In this document: one piece after another, positions 20,870-32,589 of the stretch | How positions within the stretch are numbered: the stretch's first letter is position 1 | How the letters are laid out: each line of letters starts with the position of its first letter | Source: Agrocybe praecox | Lineage: Eukaryota > Basidiomycota > Agaricomycetes > Agaricales > Agrocybaceae | Assembly: GCA_964017145.1 (NCBI GenBank) | Contig: OZ024851.1 | Span: forward strand, 1-64,000 | DNA: 64,000 nucleotides | Direction: 5' to 3' | The notes under the pieces: model-generated | Database searches by the model: none | Seen by the model: the letters and a program-made list of their open reading frames with translations, nothing else | Told to the model about the DNA's origin: nothing | Position numbers and translations under genes: made by a program

Positions 20870-22346
20870 TACTCAACCTTCTATATCCAAACCATACTTA
20901 TCGTTCGGCCTATCCAACCTCATCAGCTCAACGCTGAACAGCACTTCGAAGCCGCATCTCCAACGTCCTGTGATGGATCGCCAGATGCCAGTCCCACCGC
21001 GCCAGAGGCAAAGCCAGTGGTAAAACTGGCCAGGCGACATAACAGGCGTGATATGATCCACGCTGGAAGATGCGACAAGCCCACCAGTCGAGGGCAGAGG
21101 CTCGCCATCGACAACGAAATGTTTGTCATCGAATGCCAGTGTGTTTGAGGGGCCACGGGATGACGCTGCTGCCGATGTGGGAGGAATACTCGACGCCGTT
21201 GGAAGCTGCACTGCCCATCATGGCAACCACTGCTAATTCTCCTTCTTCGTACCCATCAGCAGCCGAACCAGACGGAGGAGTGACCGCATCCTTCCTCTTC
21301 TTCACCCTAAGACACCTTTGGCATTCTCGGCTGTAGCTGGTACGACAGTGGTGGTGTCCTCGGGATACGCAGAGCTAATCGGTGTTTTCTGGTTCCGAGA
21401 CCGACTCCTGATGGACCCGCCAAGATGCCCAACCATAGCAGTGAGCGTGTTCCTCTTTCCACTTGTGCCTCTTTGCCTTTCCTTCTCCTCCTTTATTTTC
21501 CTCTTCTCCTTCTTCTCTCCGTCGTTCGTAGTATCCGTAGACGAATCAGCCTGTGATGCACCAGATATAGTGCTGGGCGTAGCACTGATGCTCGGACTTC
21601 TGCTGCCCTCTTTCTCGTTGGCACCAGCATCGTTGGCACAGAAAATCTTGCCCAACCCGACCCTATCGAAGCTCGATTTCCTCTTCTTGTCGCCGGTTCC
21701 TTGGTATTTACCAACCGACGAAGTATTCGTGTCTGCTCCAACGGAAACGTCAAATACTGGAGTAGCAGAAACAGCCGGAGCCGTTGTAGCTGGAATCTGG
21801 ACAGGAGGAAGCGACACAGGCGCTGGCACTTGGGGGGATGCATGTGGAACCATAGGCGCAAGACAAGTCGTCGGTAGTCCTGGAACTGCTGCAGGAGGCA
21901 AGCCAGGCACGGCCTTCTCATCCCCAAAACTCCGTTTGTGCTCATCCTTCTTCTTCCTTGAACTAGAGCTCCTTGGGCCTACTCCCACTCGTCTGCCTCT
22001 TTCCTTCGGCTTCGAATCATATTCGACCGGGATGGTATGTCTGAATCTGAAAGTGCCATATTCCGTGGTGTAGCTGGCTGAGTTTTATTACCAGCCGGCT
22101 TGAAGACGACACAAGGTGCAGAAGTCAGGAGCAATGCAGATGGATCGCTGACGACGCCCGAAGGAATGAGGAAGGAGGAGGGCTGGATTGACCGGGTGGT
22201 GAGAGGGTGTAAGGGGCAGCTCCGACACCAAAAGCGAACAGATCGTCTTCGCTCAGACCTAAAGCAGCGGGGCTGAAAAACTTCTTTTGGCCAGGACTTT
22301 CCTTGTTCCGTGGTGTACCTGGCTGAGGTTTAACGTTTATTATCAA
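20870..22346 (-). CDS. Putative Ser/Pro-rich protein of unknown function, possibly decayed
   Basis: Three minus-strand frames line up: 22,346-22,125 (PGTPRNKESPGQKKFFSPAA and a Ser-rich tail), 21,988-21,302 (229 codons; SSSSRKKKDEHKRSFGDEK, a Pro/Val-rich stretch, then KKRKSSFDRVGLGKIF and a Lys/Glu-rich part) and 21,211-20,873 (Ser-rich). The composition, of disordered low-complexity sequence with basic patches, resembles fungal regulatory proteins, but no domain is recognisable. A short repeat, TTCCGTGGTGTASCTGGCTGAG, occurs at about 22,061 and 22,306. Junctions between the frames are not resolved, so it may be a multi-exon gene or a pseudogene. Confidence 0.35.
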
Positions 22347-23190
22347 CCTGATTAGAAACGACAGGGTGGCGGAGAAGTGAAGAGAGATATAGAGGGGTCA
22401 ATGGCAGTAATAGGTGACGAGGGCGAGCTCTCGTAGAGGTGTTCAGGCCTCGGCCTCAGGCTGGGTCGAACAGCTGCAGGTTAGCGTGGGTACAGTGGTG
22501 CTGGTCTGACCAGCGACGGCGGTGGTAACGACCGGTGGGACGGCATTGGACGACGCCGACCTCTCTCTCCTCACCTCCGGACGATGGCTCTGTGCTCTGG
22601 AAGGAGTAGGCGCGACGTTCGAATTGCTGCTGGAGCAGCTTATGCCTGCTGCTCCATCTGTTGCTGATACGCGACCCTCTTCGATTGAAAAGAACGATTA
22701 GTCAATAAATTCAAATTGTAAAAATGATGGCAGAAGAACACATGTCGGTATGTAATAGAAAAAAGAAACGAAAAGAATATAGTTGTTTTTAAGCGAACGA
22801 CAGCCACAGCTCCTCCAGGAATCCAGCCGCCAAAAAAAACGCACAAATGGAGGTCCAGATAGTAGGATAGAGAGGAAAAAAACAATTTAAAAATATTCAT
22901 TCACAGCAAAAGATGCAAAAGATAGCGTTGAACGCAAGAGGATGGCCAGGCCATACACGAGGAAAGGAAAAGACAGGAACGAGAAAACATACCTTCAATA
23001 CCTCGATTTCCCTCTCAATTTTGCTCATCCTAATGGTGCTGTCCACATCGCCCCTCCTGATCAATTTGGAGATGGTTCGACGTCGATGAGCAGCCGCGTA
23101 AGCTAGGGCAGCTGGCTATGCGTATACGGCAGGTATAGGTACCTGGGCAAGTGCTGCTGCGTTGGGGTTCCCGCCGAACTGATTCGAGCG
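22347..23190. other. Intergenic, nothing recognised
   Basis: Short overlapping frames only. Confidence 0.3.
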
Positions 23191-23194
23191 GTCG

Positions 23195-23244
23195 CCAAAA
23201 GTCGAAGCAAAGTTGGGCCAAAAGTGGACTACTGTGAAACCCCC
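23195..23244 (-). repeat. Fragment of the MITE family seen at 51,740-52,193
   Basis: GGGCCAAAAGTGGACTACTG followed by TGAAACCCCC, then TTA, matches the right inverted terminus of the MITE at 52 kb with two changes. The left end was not found, so this is a truncated copy. Confidence 0.65.
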
Positions 23245-23276
23245 TTATTTTTATTTTTATTTTATTTTATTTTTTG

Positions 23277-23486
23277 CGGAGCTAGTTCCGCGATAAGGGA
23301 CCCGAAGGGCCTCTTATCATAGGATAAGATGACCAGGAAGGAAGATCGGACTCGTCCTTTCTAAGCCTCTCCTGGATCCTTATTAACGCCCCCAATATTC
23401 TCAATATAGTAATATTATCTAATTTTGAGATTTCCTTCCATCTCGTCGCTCTCTCTTGCTCCTCGAGTGCGAAAAAAGTTCCTATT
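23277..23486 (+). repeat. Dispersed 210 bp repeat, copy 1
   Basis: Matches 29,079-29,285 in the same orientation, sharing GATGACCAGGAAGGAAGATC, TTAACGCCCCCAATATTC and CTCTCTTGCTCCTCGAGTG. Copy 1 continues into a short open frame starting MGSRTGSPGAPQTFKSWRM (23,567-23,746). It could be the 5' end of a retroelement; the class is not determined. Confidence 0.75.
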
Positions 23487-23566
23487 CGCTTTTTCTGCTT
23501 CTTCACTATTCTCGGGACCTTTTTTCGCCCCCACCCACCTCTCCTCTTCAGTGTTTGGTACAGCCA

Positions 23567-23746
23567 ATGGGCAGCCGCACCGGTTCGCCTGGAGCACCCC
23601 AAACATTCAAGTCTTGGCGGATGGCTCCCAACGACGCGCTCTCTTTTGAGTCGAGTCGTTTGGGACGCGTCTTCGATCAGTCACGTGGTCTCTCAGACGC
23701 GCTTTCTCAGCACGCCTCCGCCCAGACTTCCGCAACCTCCCATTAA
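23567..23746 (+). CDS. Short open frame after the dispersed repeat, unknown
   Basis: ATG at 23,567 opens a 59-codon frame (MGSRTGSPGAPQTFKSWRM to SAQTSATSH). It follows the 210 bp repeat and a CTTCAGTG context, and may be the start of a retroelement first reading frame truncated soon after. Weak evidence. Confidence 0.25.
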   Translation: MGSRTGSPGAPQTFKSWRMAPNDALSFESSRLGRVFDQSRGLSDALSQHASAQTSATSH

Positions 23747-24201
23747 TCCTGTCACACGGATTCATGGGCTTTACATATTTAATAAAACACTTTTCATCTC
23801 ACAGAGTAAACTATACGCATATACCCTTTACGAAAAAGATCTGACTGACAAACACATCTTATCATAGTCAACCTAGGTATGGTACCTACCCCTTCTACTT
23901 ATGCCGGAAAAAAGTGGAATTTCGCCACAGCTGACACGCTACGAGGAAATGCACGGTTGCACATTCTGTCGAACAGTGTGGGGATCGGAGGGGACTTATC
24001 TGTTACGTCCTGGGGGGCTTCTCTCCGTACCCACTAAAACCCCGCTTCTCAGCTTAATCCAGTTGTCACTTAGGGCTTGTCTATCCCTAAGGACAGCCCA
24101 CCAGGTAGCTTCTACTATCTCTGGGCGTATCCTCTATGGCGGAATTTGGTCCTGTTTGCGTGGTACATGTCCATTTGTAGCCTGGAATTCATGTTCGTGA
24201 A

Positions 24202-25668
24202 CTAGGTCTGCGTGAGTTCCTCTGCTTTACGTAGGCGTTCGGGGTCACCTTCATCCTGTACTCTCCACGCGCATCTCGTTCTCCAGATCTGTTGTGCAGA
24301 TTCTGCTATCAGGATTGTCAGTAAACGACATGCGCCGTACCGTACGTTACCAGTTGGGGTTCGTATTTTTAGGAGTGCGCATCCCAGGATGCAACCCATG
24401 CTTGGTTTCTCCCATGTTAGACGTCTGTGGTACCACAGTCTACCTGCCGCTTTCCAGATGTCTTCCTGGCCAGATGCTCGACACTCAGTTAGGACGTGGG
24501 CCATCATTTCCTCGGTTCCGCAGACGTGGCACTCAGCTCTTTGTTCCATGCCAGGGATATCTAACCATTTTTCCCCATTCGATAGGCGTCGTGGGTTGCT
24601 TTCCATAGGAAAGCCCGTGTTCTCTGTGAGAGATCTTTGATTTTATAGGAGAGCCAAATTTGCGCGTCCGTAGGTGTATGTCCCGAGTGTTCCTGCACAG
24701 CTTCGCGCACCATTTCCAAGTTTAGTTGTGTTCCCTTTCTTTCGGTGTGGGTTTTGGCCATGTTTCGGTACAGGGTGGCTTGTGCCATACTCTGCAGACG
24801 TGTTCCGGGCGGTAGCATAGTCATATGGGCTTGTAGGGGGCGCTGAACGGGCCTACACTCAGGTTCGACTTCTAATTGAAGACCGCGTTGGGAGAGGTTT
24901 AGTGCACCATCTCTGGCTGCAGCATCTTGTGGGTCTCCAGACAGGAGGATGTAACCTAGCCGGTAGATAGCGAGGCACGCTATTTGCTGTACAAGTTGCT
25001 GGATTGTTGAAGCCGTATCTCGTTTACCCTCGTAAAGGTCCAGGACTCCCTTTGTGAGTAGATGTCGTATTTTCGGTGATATGTTTGCAATGACCACATC
25101 GTCGTCGTCCGGCACTAAGCGCAGCGCTCGGAGGATACATTCAAGTTCACACACTTCTCGTGCCCGCGCAGGGTGAGAGGTGAAAGGCAGTGTTTCTTGC
25201 ATCGTTCTGGCTAAACCAAATCCCTCCTCCATAGTTCGTTGCGTCAGCACGCTTAACTCGGGGGGTTACTGATACGGTCAGATTTATTCTATTTATTGGG
25301 AGTGTTCTCACATGTCTCCTTTGGGAAATCGTTTCTAGGTCAGGGTCGTGGTGGAATACCCTTATCCCATCCCATACCGATGTTGGTGAAGGCAGCCGGT
25401 TGGGTATCGCAAGAAGGGTTGGGGGTGGTTGGGCCAAGTTGGTTGGGTGTTCTATGACCTGCGCAGGAGTCCGAGGGTCCCATCTTTGTAAGAGGGCATC
25501 AAGGGTTTGGGCTCCTCTGGTCATGCGTTGCGACACCCCTCGAGGTGCCGAGTACGGCAGTGGTTGCACATACAATGCTGGATTGGTCGGTGGTCGGGTG
25601 GGAGCTGGGTTGTAATATAGTCCAGCATATCGCCAGCTGTGTTGATGTTGTGAATATGCCGCTGGCAA
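24202..25668 (-). pseudogene. LINE RNase H and zinc-finger region, frameshifted
   Basis: Overlapping minus-strand frames at 25,668-25,147, 25,250-24,561 and 24,606-24,202 carry successive parts of one original protein. They are an RNase H-like start (GGGIWFSQNDARN), an acidic CELE/DDDDVVIANIS region and a C-terminal CHVCG-x9-H-x4-C zinc motif. Frame changes occur near 25,200 and 24,590. Confidence 0.75.
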
Positions 25669-25819
25669 TCAGCCCATACTGAGTTGTTAAGGACTTTCTT
25701 CCTTGCATCAAATCCTTTATGGTGCCAGAGCGGAGGATATCCACTGTCGGGTTGGGGATATCGAGTCTGACCCCCTGCTTAGTTGCTGCGCGTAGCATGC
25801 GTTGAATTGACTTGGGTAG

Positions 25820-26735
25820 TTATGACCCATTTTGCATTGTAGGACGCCAGGTTTGGAGGAAAACGTTTACCTTAGCCTTCTCATCGACTCTTATTTGGCT
25901 CGGGAGGGCATTCACATTCATCAGCTTATCGGCAACATATGCCCATTTTGAGCGCTTATCTGGGGGGGCTAGGTAGGATTTTAGCTTCATTAATGTTATA
26001 GCTTCATTTCGTCGTGCTAGGTCGAGGAGTGATTTTCCTCCCTTTTCGATCGAGCCTCGTAGGGTGTCTATGTTTACCATGGGAGTTTTCTCACCCCACA
26101 TGAAAGTGGAGATGGTCTTGGTTAGTTGTTTTTCAACGTTGTTAGGCATTCCTTGTACTCTCGCCAGGTACTGGGTTTGGCTACCTACTACCATGTTCAC
26201 TATTAAGCGTCGTCCTTCAATTGTTGGGTGACACTTATTCCATTGTGCGAGCGCCCGCTCTACTTTATCAATTGTTGGTGACCATACCCCTGGTCGCTCA
26301 ACCCGGTTCCCCACATAGGCACCTAGTACGCGAACTGCTTCGCCGTCTTTCGCTATCTTTATGTTTTCTGGTATGGTTTGAGGTAATAGTCTTGATATTC
26401 TCCGTGTATTGATAACGCGGTGTCGGTACTCCTCGGAGCCAGCTGGAAGAAGTACAGTTTTTGGGACGTTAAATTTTGCGCCTGAGACCTTACACCAGCG
26501 TTGTAATATTCCCTGCAAGTTCTCAAAAGAGTCGTCTTCCGACAGGAAGATAGTGGTATGCATCGGCAAAAAGAGCCGTTATTAAATTTTCACGCAACTC
26601 TGCCAGACTGTAGCCTTTAAGGTCGGAATCCCGAAGCATGCTCGCCAGCGATTCAATAGCAAGGTTGAAGATTAGGCATGACAGAGGGTCCCCTTGCCGC
26701 ACGCCTCTGGTAATGATGTATTTTGAACTTAACAC
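25820..26735 (-). pseudogene. LINE reverse transcriptase, frameshifted at the catalytic FADD
   Basis: The frame from 26,735 reads RGVRQGDPLSCLIFNLAIES and reaches LFAD, where the downstream frame (26,569-25,820) would continue with TTIFLSEDD. The catalytic Phe-Ala-Asp-Asp is split by what looks like a one-base loss near 26,558-26,562. The downstream 249 codons contain GAKFNVPKTVLL and VRVLGAYVGNRV, typical of the fingers-to-thumb region. The catalytic site is destroyed, so the protein cannot be active. Confidence 0.85.
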
Positions 26736-26829
26736 CCTATTTATAGGCTCAACGGATGTCTGCCCGTTGCTGTATAGGGCCTTACTAAATTTCTGCCTTT
26801 GCTTATGTTTGCTCTAGACGTAGATGCCA

Positions 26830-27001
26830 AACCCTTACTGACCCTCCCCAGTCCGGCAAAGAACTCCCCCTTTACTTACGTAAAAGACTCGTAATTTTGA
26901 CTTAAATAATTCAAGGCTTAAAAATGGCCTGAAGTTGCGGGGAAAAGGTAAAAACCCCAATGAGCGTGCGCGGGAATTTTTACCCTAAATGATCGCCATA
27001 C
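26830..27001 (-). repeat. Dispersed GCGCG-bordered repeat, minus copy
   Basis: Read on the minus strand it begins TATGGCGATCATTTAGGGTA and continues with AAAATTCCCGCGC, matching the two tandem units at 51,441-51,730. It lies next to the LINE 5' truncation point. Confidence 0.7.
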
Positions 27002-27224
27002 AGCATAGGCTCTCTTGTCCTCCCTCCTTCGTTTGTTCCTTCCAGTTATTCGGTATATATATATTAAGGCTCCAAGTTTAAAACGAACAAACAATAGGAC
27101 GAAATGCATATTCTGGACAAGGGAATCAAACCATTCATTTGCAAACAAGCCAAGATTTATAAAAAATCGGGGTGAAACATTAATGAAAATGCTACCAAGA
27201 AATAATGAAGATTACAGGGCCAGA

Positions 27225-27661
27225 TCAAATACGAGAACCACAATGGCACATATAGAATTGGAATTCACGCTGAGCAACATAGTCAATGGTTCCCCGCGAT
27301 ACCAAAGTCACCAGCCTGCGTTGCCAGTCGGAAGGCAAATAAAAATTCCTTTCCCAATTTATCAGCACATCATTTGCCAGTCTCCGCAAATTTCCTGACC
27401 CATATAACTGGATAGGATCTTGCTGCCCACCTCCTCTGAAGACGGGCATTGTTGCCAATTTTCTCAACAACTGGTTTGGATTATCTGGGTCAGCGCTGTC
27501 CATGGACGACCAGGGACCGGTGATATGGGGCAGGCATGCGGTGCATATCCATGCCCGGCAGCGGGAGCAGAAGCGTTGTTCTCGGTGGAGTGTCCTGTAA
27601 GGCTGCGCGCAACAAGGGGACCTCCATACATTCTATGCAAGGTTCGGTGAGCGTCATCCAA
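27225..27661 (-). pseudogene. Unrecognised coding remnants
   Basis: Two minus-strand frames look coding (RKLATMPVFRGGGQQDPIQL and INWERNFYLPSDWQRRLVTL in one; a Cys/His-bearing 65-codon frame in the other). They do not join into one gene and I recognise no family. Confidence 0.3.
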
Positions 27662-27859
27662 CGGACACTTGGGCTAAGAAATATAAACCATTATTTTACG
27701 TGGCCGGAATGAATAAAATGCTCTCTGGTATGGAGCGTGCAGTGGGATGGGGGCGAGGTCGGAGGAATTCTCATTGAATATATTCATATTGACTGTGTCT
27801 GACTCAAATGAGTTAATGGTTTGAATATTCACTAAAATGAACAAAAAAAACTCACATTG

Positions 27860-28424
27860 AACATCTGCAACCGAAAAAACCTGCCTGTAATCGCTGAAGA
27901 CGTACTCACGATCTGTCATGCTGTCTACGAACGTCTGATCCCTTGGAAAGGTAACGTCTGTTAGTTTAGCTCCAATCATATTGCTGTGGGTGGGTACTTA
28001 CTCGGGTTGAAAGCCTTCAGCCTCCAAGTCTGCCCGACTGTAATACCATTCTACAATGAGATAATGCGCAGGTGGCTGGCCAGGATGTAGGCGGTAGAGT
28101 CGAATGGACTCAACCGATGCCAAACCTGTGATTGTCTGGAGTTTGTCGTCTCTGCGTTGCTCGTATAATATCGCCACTCTAAAAGGACAATCAGCGTAGG
28201 TGCCAATGTGTTCCCGTTATAAGTACGTACGTTACCCCTTTGGCTACTTCAACAACTCCTGATGGCTGAGCAAAATTGGCGCTGGAAAATATTAGAATGT
28301 CGGCCACTTTGTCGCAGCGTTGAAGATCTTCAAGAGAAGGCATATCTTCCTGAAGGTCTTCCTGAAGGGAGGGTGGGCTGTTGGGGGGGGTAGACATTCG
28401 TCCCAATTGCTGAACAGGGGTCAA
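27860..28424 (-). CDS. Unrecognised multi-exon gene, partial
   Basis: At least three exons are consistent on the minus strand. The first is at about 28,424-28,230 (MTPVQQLGRMSTPPNSPPSL then DILIFSSANFAQPSGVVEVA). The second is at about 28,178-28,010 (VAILYEQRRDDKLQTITGLA then LIVEWYYSRADLEAEGFQPE). The third is at about 27,962-27,860 (VTFPRDQTFVDSMTDREYVF then SDYRQVFSVADVQ). Introns show GTAACG or GTAAGT donors and TTTTAG or AACAG acceptors. The second exon resembles a small alpha-beta barrel-like fold in composition, but I cannot assign a family. The ends are not resolved. Confidence 0.45.
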
Positions 28425-28429
28425 GAGAG

Positions 28430-29078
28430 AAAGAAGGAATGCGGAGAGGGAACATGTTGGTCCTTCTATAACTAGTTGCTCCAGGGCCCCAGTTCCAAAG
28501 CCAATTCAGGTCACATTGGAAACCATTTGAGTAGCTGGCCAAACTCAGTTTGACGTCTGCAGTTCTCCGAAAAGAAGAACGAGCAAGGCGCACTATCAGG
28601 CGCAGAGACTTGAACCGAAAGAGACAAAGACGAGGAATTATGGAATGTTGTAAACCAGAAAAGGACAAGCATATCTAAGGCAGAGATACATTGAACTTTA
28701 TTGGACGGATATTGCTGCTCGTTAAATGCGAACTTTTGAATTATACAAATGATTCACTCTTGGCCGTAGGACAGAGAGCATTCGAAGACGGTCAAATGGG
28801 CAACCTGTTTTAGCGGGCCAGTGTGTTGCGTAGCATATGCGAGTCCGAGAGTTTTTTCTTTGGTCTCAATGTATTTAAACATGGTGATAACTTACATTTG
28901 ACACGAGTTTATACGGGGTAAATATATATAAACGTGGAAATTGTCTAAGTCCGTGTGGCTGTGACGTTCAGTACCAAAACGGGGCGCACGCGGCCTGGCG
29001 TTTTAAAACGATGGTTAACAAAGCTGCTTATACAAATTAACTTATGGCAGGGATAAGTTAGTTTGTCGAAGCGAAGTT
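28430..29078. other. Upstream flank, nothing recognised
   Basis: One 112-codon minus frame (28,668-28,330) overlaps the gene start without motifs. The rest is noncoding. Confidence 0.3.
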
Positions 29079-29285
29079 ATCTCCGCGATAAGGGGCCGGA
29101 ACTTTATTTTAGGATTAGATGACCAGGAAGGAAGATCGGACTCGTCCTTTCTAAGCCTCTCCTTAGATTCTTATTAACGCCCCCAATATTCTCAATATAG
29201 TAATATTATCTAACTTGGAGATTTTCATCCATCTCGTTGCTCTCTCTTGCTCCTCGAGTGTGAAAAAAGTTCCCACTCGCTTTTA
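29079..29285 (+). repeat. Dispersed 210 bp repeat, copy 2
   Basis: Second copy of the repeat at 23,277-23,486, about 85-90% alike by eye. It lies where the Ppo-type gene is cut off, so its insertion or a recombination at it may have caused the truncation. Confidence 0.75.
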
Positions 29286-29389
29286 GAAAATCAGGCTCGA
29301 GAGTCGACATCCCCCGAATGATTTTGCTTCTGCACGTGATGTGTCAGAATTCAGGAAATTACAGATCAAAATTCCTTTTTTTGGAATGA

Positions 29390-30090
29390 TTAACGCACCC
29401 CTTTCCCCTTCAAAATCGTGTCGAAAATTAACCCAGGGTTAGGCAAAGACGACCTGCACAGCGCAGCCTTGCCTTGGACGCTACGCATGTAGGGCGTCCC
29501 TGCACGTCCAATGTCAGGCGTCTGGATATTGTTGGAGCCGCCGTCAGCATGTCGGTACGAGAAGTCGGGACTGAGGTAGGAAGCCGGTGGATGGGGGACA
29601 GTGTTATAGAGTGTATTAATGACCGTATCGTTCATGTTTTTCGCGAGTTCAGAGTTTGGGTAGAGTTTGGCCAATATACCGAGTCCATCAGCGAACTGAA
29701 TACTTAGTGAGTAATAAAAGTACATATCGGACACCCATGGATGAACTTACGAAACCTCTACGATCATCAGTGGCTGTGGGATTCTGCACGGTGTCTAAGA
29801 ACGCTCCCTAAAGTCGTTGTATATATATGAAAACCCAATGCCCATGCACCGTGGATAAAACGCACCACGGTCCTTGGATCTGGTTTGAATGATCCTTTGG
29901 ACTTGAATGTTTCGACGGAGTTGATAAGATTGCTGACGACCGAGTGTCCCTTTCTTCCATCTGCAGGATCGCTCAAAAATTCCCAGTCATAGTAACCAGT
30001 GGGCGCAGTGGGTGGCGGGCGTTTCGATAGGTGAATCGCATCCGCCCCCATCGATAGAACTTGTGAAAACTTGATGTCGGCCATGGTAGA
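29390..30090 (-). pseudogene. 5' fragment of a Ppo-type fatty-acid oxygenase gene
   Basis: The first exon (from Met ~30,084) reads ADIKFSQVLSMGADAIHLSK and PTAPTGYYDWE. A later exon (29,707-29,400) reads NTLYNTVPHPPASYLSPDFS, YRHADGGSNN, IGRAGTPYMRSVQ and LPNPGLIFDTILKGKG. These are the N-terminal blocks of psi-producing oxygenases (linoleate diol synthases), which convert fatty acids to oxylipin signals using a heme peroxidase domain and a P450 domain. The next donor (GTGCGT) is present, but no further exon follows: about 100 bp later the sequence becomes the 210 bp dispersed repeat. Both catalytic domains are absent, so it is a non-functional fragment. Confidence 0.75.
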
Positions 30091-30199
30091 GGTCTGATTC
30101 TTTTCCACGTCCTGTTGTGCGTATTTATACTAAAAGCATAAGTAACATGTAAGCTCCATTTGCGATGTCCAACTAGCCTGTGCACAGCTCTCATTTCTG

Positions 30200-31095
30200 G
30201 TACCCCCATATTTATGAATGTTATTCGGCAGACATTCTTCGGTTAGTATAGTAGGTAGGTCACATATCCATCACCCTATGCCGAACCAGGTCCTGAGGCC
30301 TGATTGATGATCCACCAGCGACAAGGATATTCGATAGTGGCCCCGTCGAAAAGATGTCGACGCTCAACAGCATATGGCTGAATAAGCGTATCCGCCGAGA
30401 AAATAAAAGACGTCACCGGTCTGGTGGCAGTCGTAGAGGCAGTCATTTACGGAGTCGAGCGGGGTTGAAAAGCCGAGCTGAATGAGGAGTGGTCTAAACT
30501 GACGATGGGGCTGCCTGTATGTTTACTAGACATTGGTGAAGAACAGACGAAAAGCATGAGAAACGGAGGGACGAGAATGTTCCTCCCAGAGGAGGGAGAC
30601 GGGGAATGGGATAGAAAGGCAGAAGAGTATATGTGAGCTAATCATTAATGCGTTAAGCCTTATGCATAAGTCACCAATGCAAGGAAAAGATGTCGACGAA
30701 GGGTTGTCGAACGTCCCCAACATTGTTCGTAGAGTTCAAACGTAGGATCTATGAGAGAGTGGGGTTTCTGAAATTTAGGATCTCCCAAAAAGAAATATGA
30801 TCGCATACACGCACCAATTAAAATACTACATTGTGTATGCAATCCAATCCAAGTGTACCGTACATACAAAAACATTCAGGTGAGCTCCAACTTAACAGAG
30901 AATGGAGATGGCGCAAGCACTGCACTCACAGGTTTTTTTAGCATCGAGATGTTCACTGGACCCAGATATAGGCGGGCGGTGAGAGATGGGATCTTCAGAG
31001 ACGCGCGGGTTGAGGAGAAAAAATCGAAGTGGTCACGGTGCTCGGAACGGTCGGCACGGGTGCCGTGTTGAAATAACGCGTCAACAACACAACGC
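30200..31095. other. No gene recognised
   Basis: Only short frames lacking motifs on either strand. Confidence 0.3.
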
Positions 31096-31099
31096 CATT

Positions 31100-32460
31100 G
31101 ATCGATTGATCAACAAATGTCCATAACGGCCTGCTCACCACCACTGCGCTCCTCTACACCTTGCTCTCCTGTCCGCTGAAGAAACTCAGTTGGACAAACT
31201 ACGACTACGGCTCTGCGGATTTTGACGCGGACGTAGGGCCGACGAGTCTGCGTCTGGTCCGCGTCTGTGGCGCAGGGTGAGGCTGGCGATGCTGTTGCCG
31301 ACGACGACGATGCGTCAATACACTTGCATTCATCCCACCGTCCACTCTCATTGGACTCAAACTCAAACTTGACAAAGGCATCATCGATTCATCATCCATC
31401 TCCTCGCAGCCCTCCCACCAATCCCCTTCCCCTAACACCACCCGCGCCAAACCCATGTACTTCCAACCCACTCAACGAAAACTCCAAACACTCCAACTGC
31501 AACCCGGCGAGACCCGCCAACCTTCTATCGACGGGTTCACATATGCCCTCCTCCCCCCTATATGCTCGTTAGGAGTGACCCTGGACAACACGACGTTCAC
31601 AGTGCTCTCCACATGGGATATTTCCCGGCTTACGCATCCCTCAGTGCTCTCTGCTAACTCTTGGTATTCCGGTACGGGATTTGGAAGGTTCTTCGAGGTG
31701 CATGGCGGGAAGATCGTGCAGCTCAAACTTGTGCATTCGAGTGGGGATAATGAGGAGGCTTGATTTACTGCTCTGCCAGCTCCTTTGCCAGCTACTCTTC
31801 ATCATCATAACGCTCCTCATCACAACAACACAAAGTCCCTCAGGAACGACCAACGTCTCGCTCAACATATGGTATCCGAACCTGAAAGAGTTCATCTGCA
31901 GCGCGGACGCTGAGTAGAACTAGTAGTCCCCGGATTGGATCACTCCGCGTGTGTTGTTGCCCACCCGTCCCGGACTGGTGCTTATTGGCGTGAGGGATAT
32001 GGAAAAGAGGCTGCTTGCGGATGATGCAATTAGGAGGTAGAGGGGGTCAGGGTCACCCTCAAGCTCAAGCTCAAGGAGTAGTAGACGAAGACCCGTATTG
32101 AGCGGTTCAGCAGTTTTCTGAGCGAGGCGTTCCCTTCCCTGCAATACCTGCGCACTATGATCTGGGAGAGGGATATCTATAGACGCACAAGACGGATGGT
32201 TAGGCCTTTAGGAGTGGTTCACCTTTGGAGTCCACGACGAGCTTGGAAGTTTCTTCTTCTGCTGTCGGGTTGACGACTCCGTCATCATCATCATCTGCAA
32301 CAGGCTCAGGATTCCCTTGGTGGTTTTCCTCTTCGTCCTCAGCACACCGCTTCCCCACTCTCCCACTCTCCCACTCTCCCTGCTCATCTACAGATCACCT
32401 CATCACACCACGTCCGCCTTCTCCGCGTAGCAGCAACAGCATCGGACGCTGAAGCCCGCG
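31100..32460 (+). pseudogene. Relic of an F-box-like/LRR-type gene
   Basis: Pieces in changing frames match the common agaric F-box-like pattern. They are FGRFFEVHGGKIVQLKLVHS (about 31,683-31,742), SLNIWYPNLKEFICSADAE (31,858-31,914) and SPDWITPRVLLPTRPGLVLI followed by GVRDMEKRLLADDAIRR (31,926-32,036). Stops and frameshifts lie between them. Such genes usually encode substrate adaptors of ubiquitin ligases and are highly multicopy in mushrooms. This copy cannot be expressed as one protein. Confidence 0.6.
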
Positions 32461-32589
32461 CGAACAGCGCCAAAGTGGTCAAGTTCTGGAGTACAGTGCT
32501 GCGCTGATGCAGGGAGAGGGGGGTGTGGGTGGAAGATTATGTGGGTGTTAATGTAACGATGGGGGATTTGAGGAGGACTGGGTTGGGGA

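Larger units (their letters stand above)
23870..26745 (-). mobile_element. Decayed non-LTR retrotransposon (LINE) with RNase H
   Basis: A 5'-truncated minus-strand element. It starts inside the reverse transcriptase at about 26,745 and its coding part ends at about 24,202, with probable 3' untranslated sequence to about 23,870. Order from its 5' side: reverse transcriptase palm (RQGDPLSCLIFNLAIESLAS), a broken FADD, thumb and connector, an RNase H-like part (NYGGGIWFSQNDARN, then CELECILRAL) and a C-terminal zinc motif, CHVCGTEEMMAHVLTEC. The architecture suits RNase H-bearing fungal LINEs. No intact reading frame remains. Confidence 0.85.
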
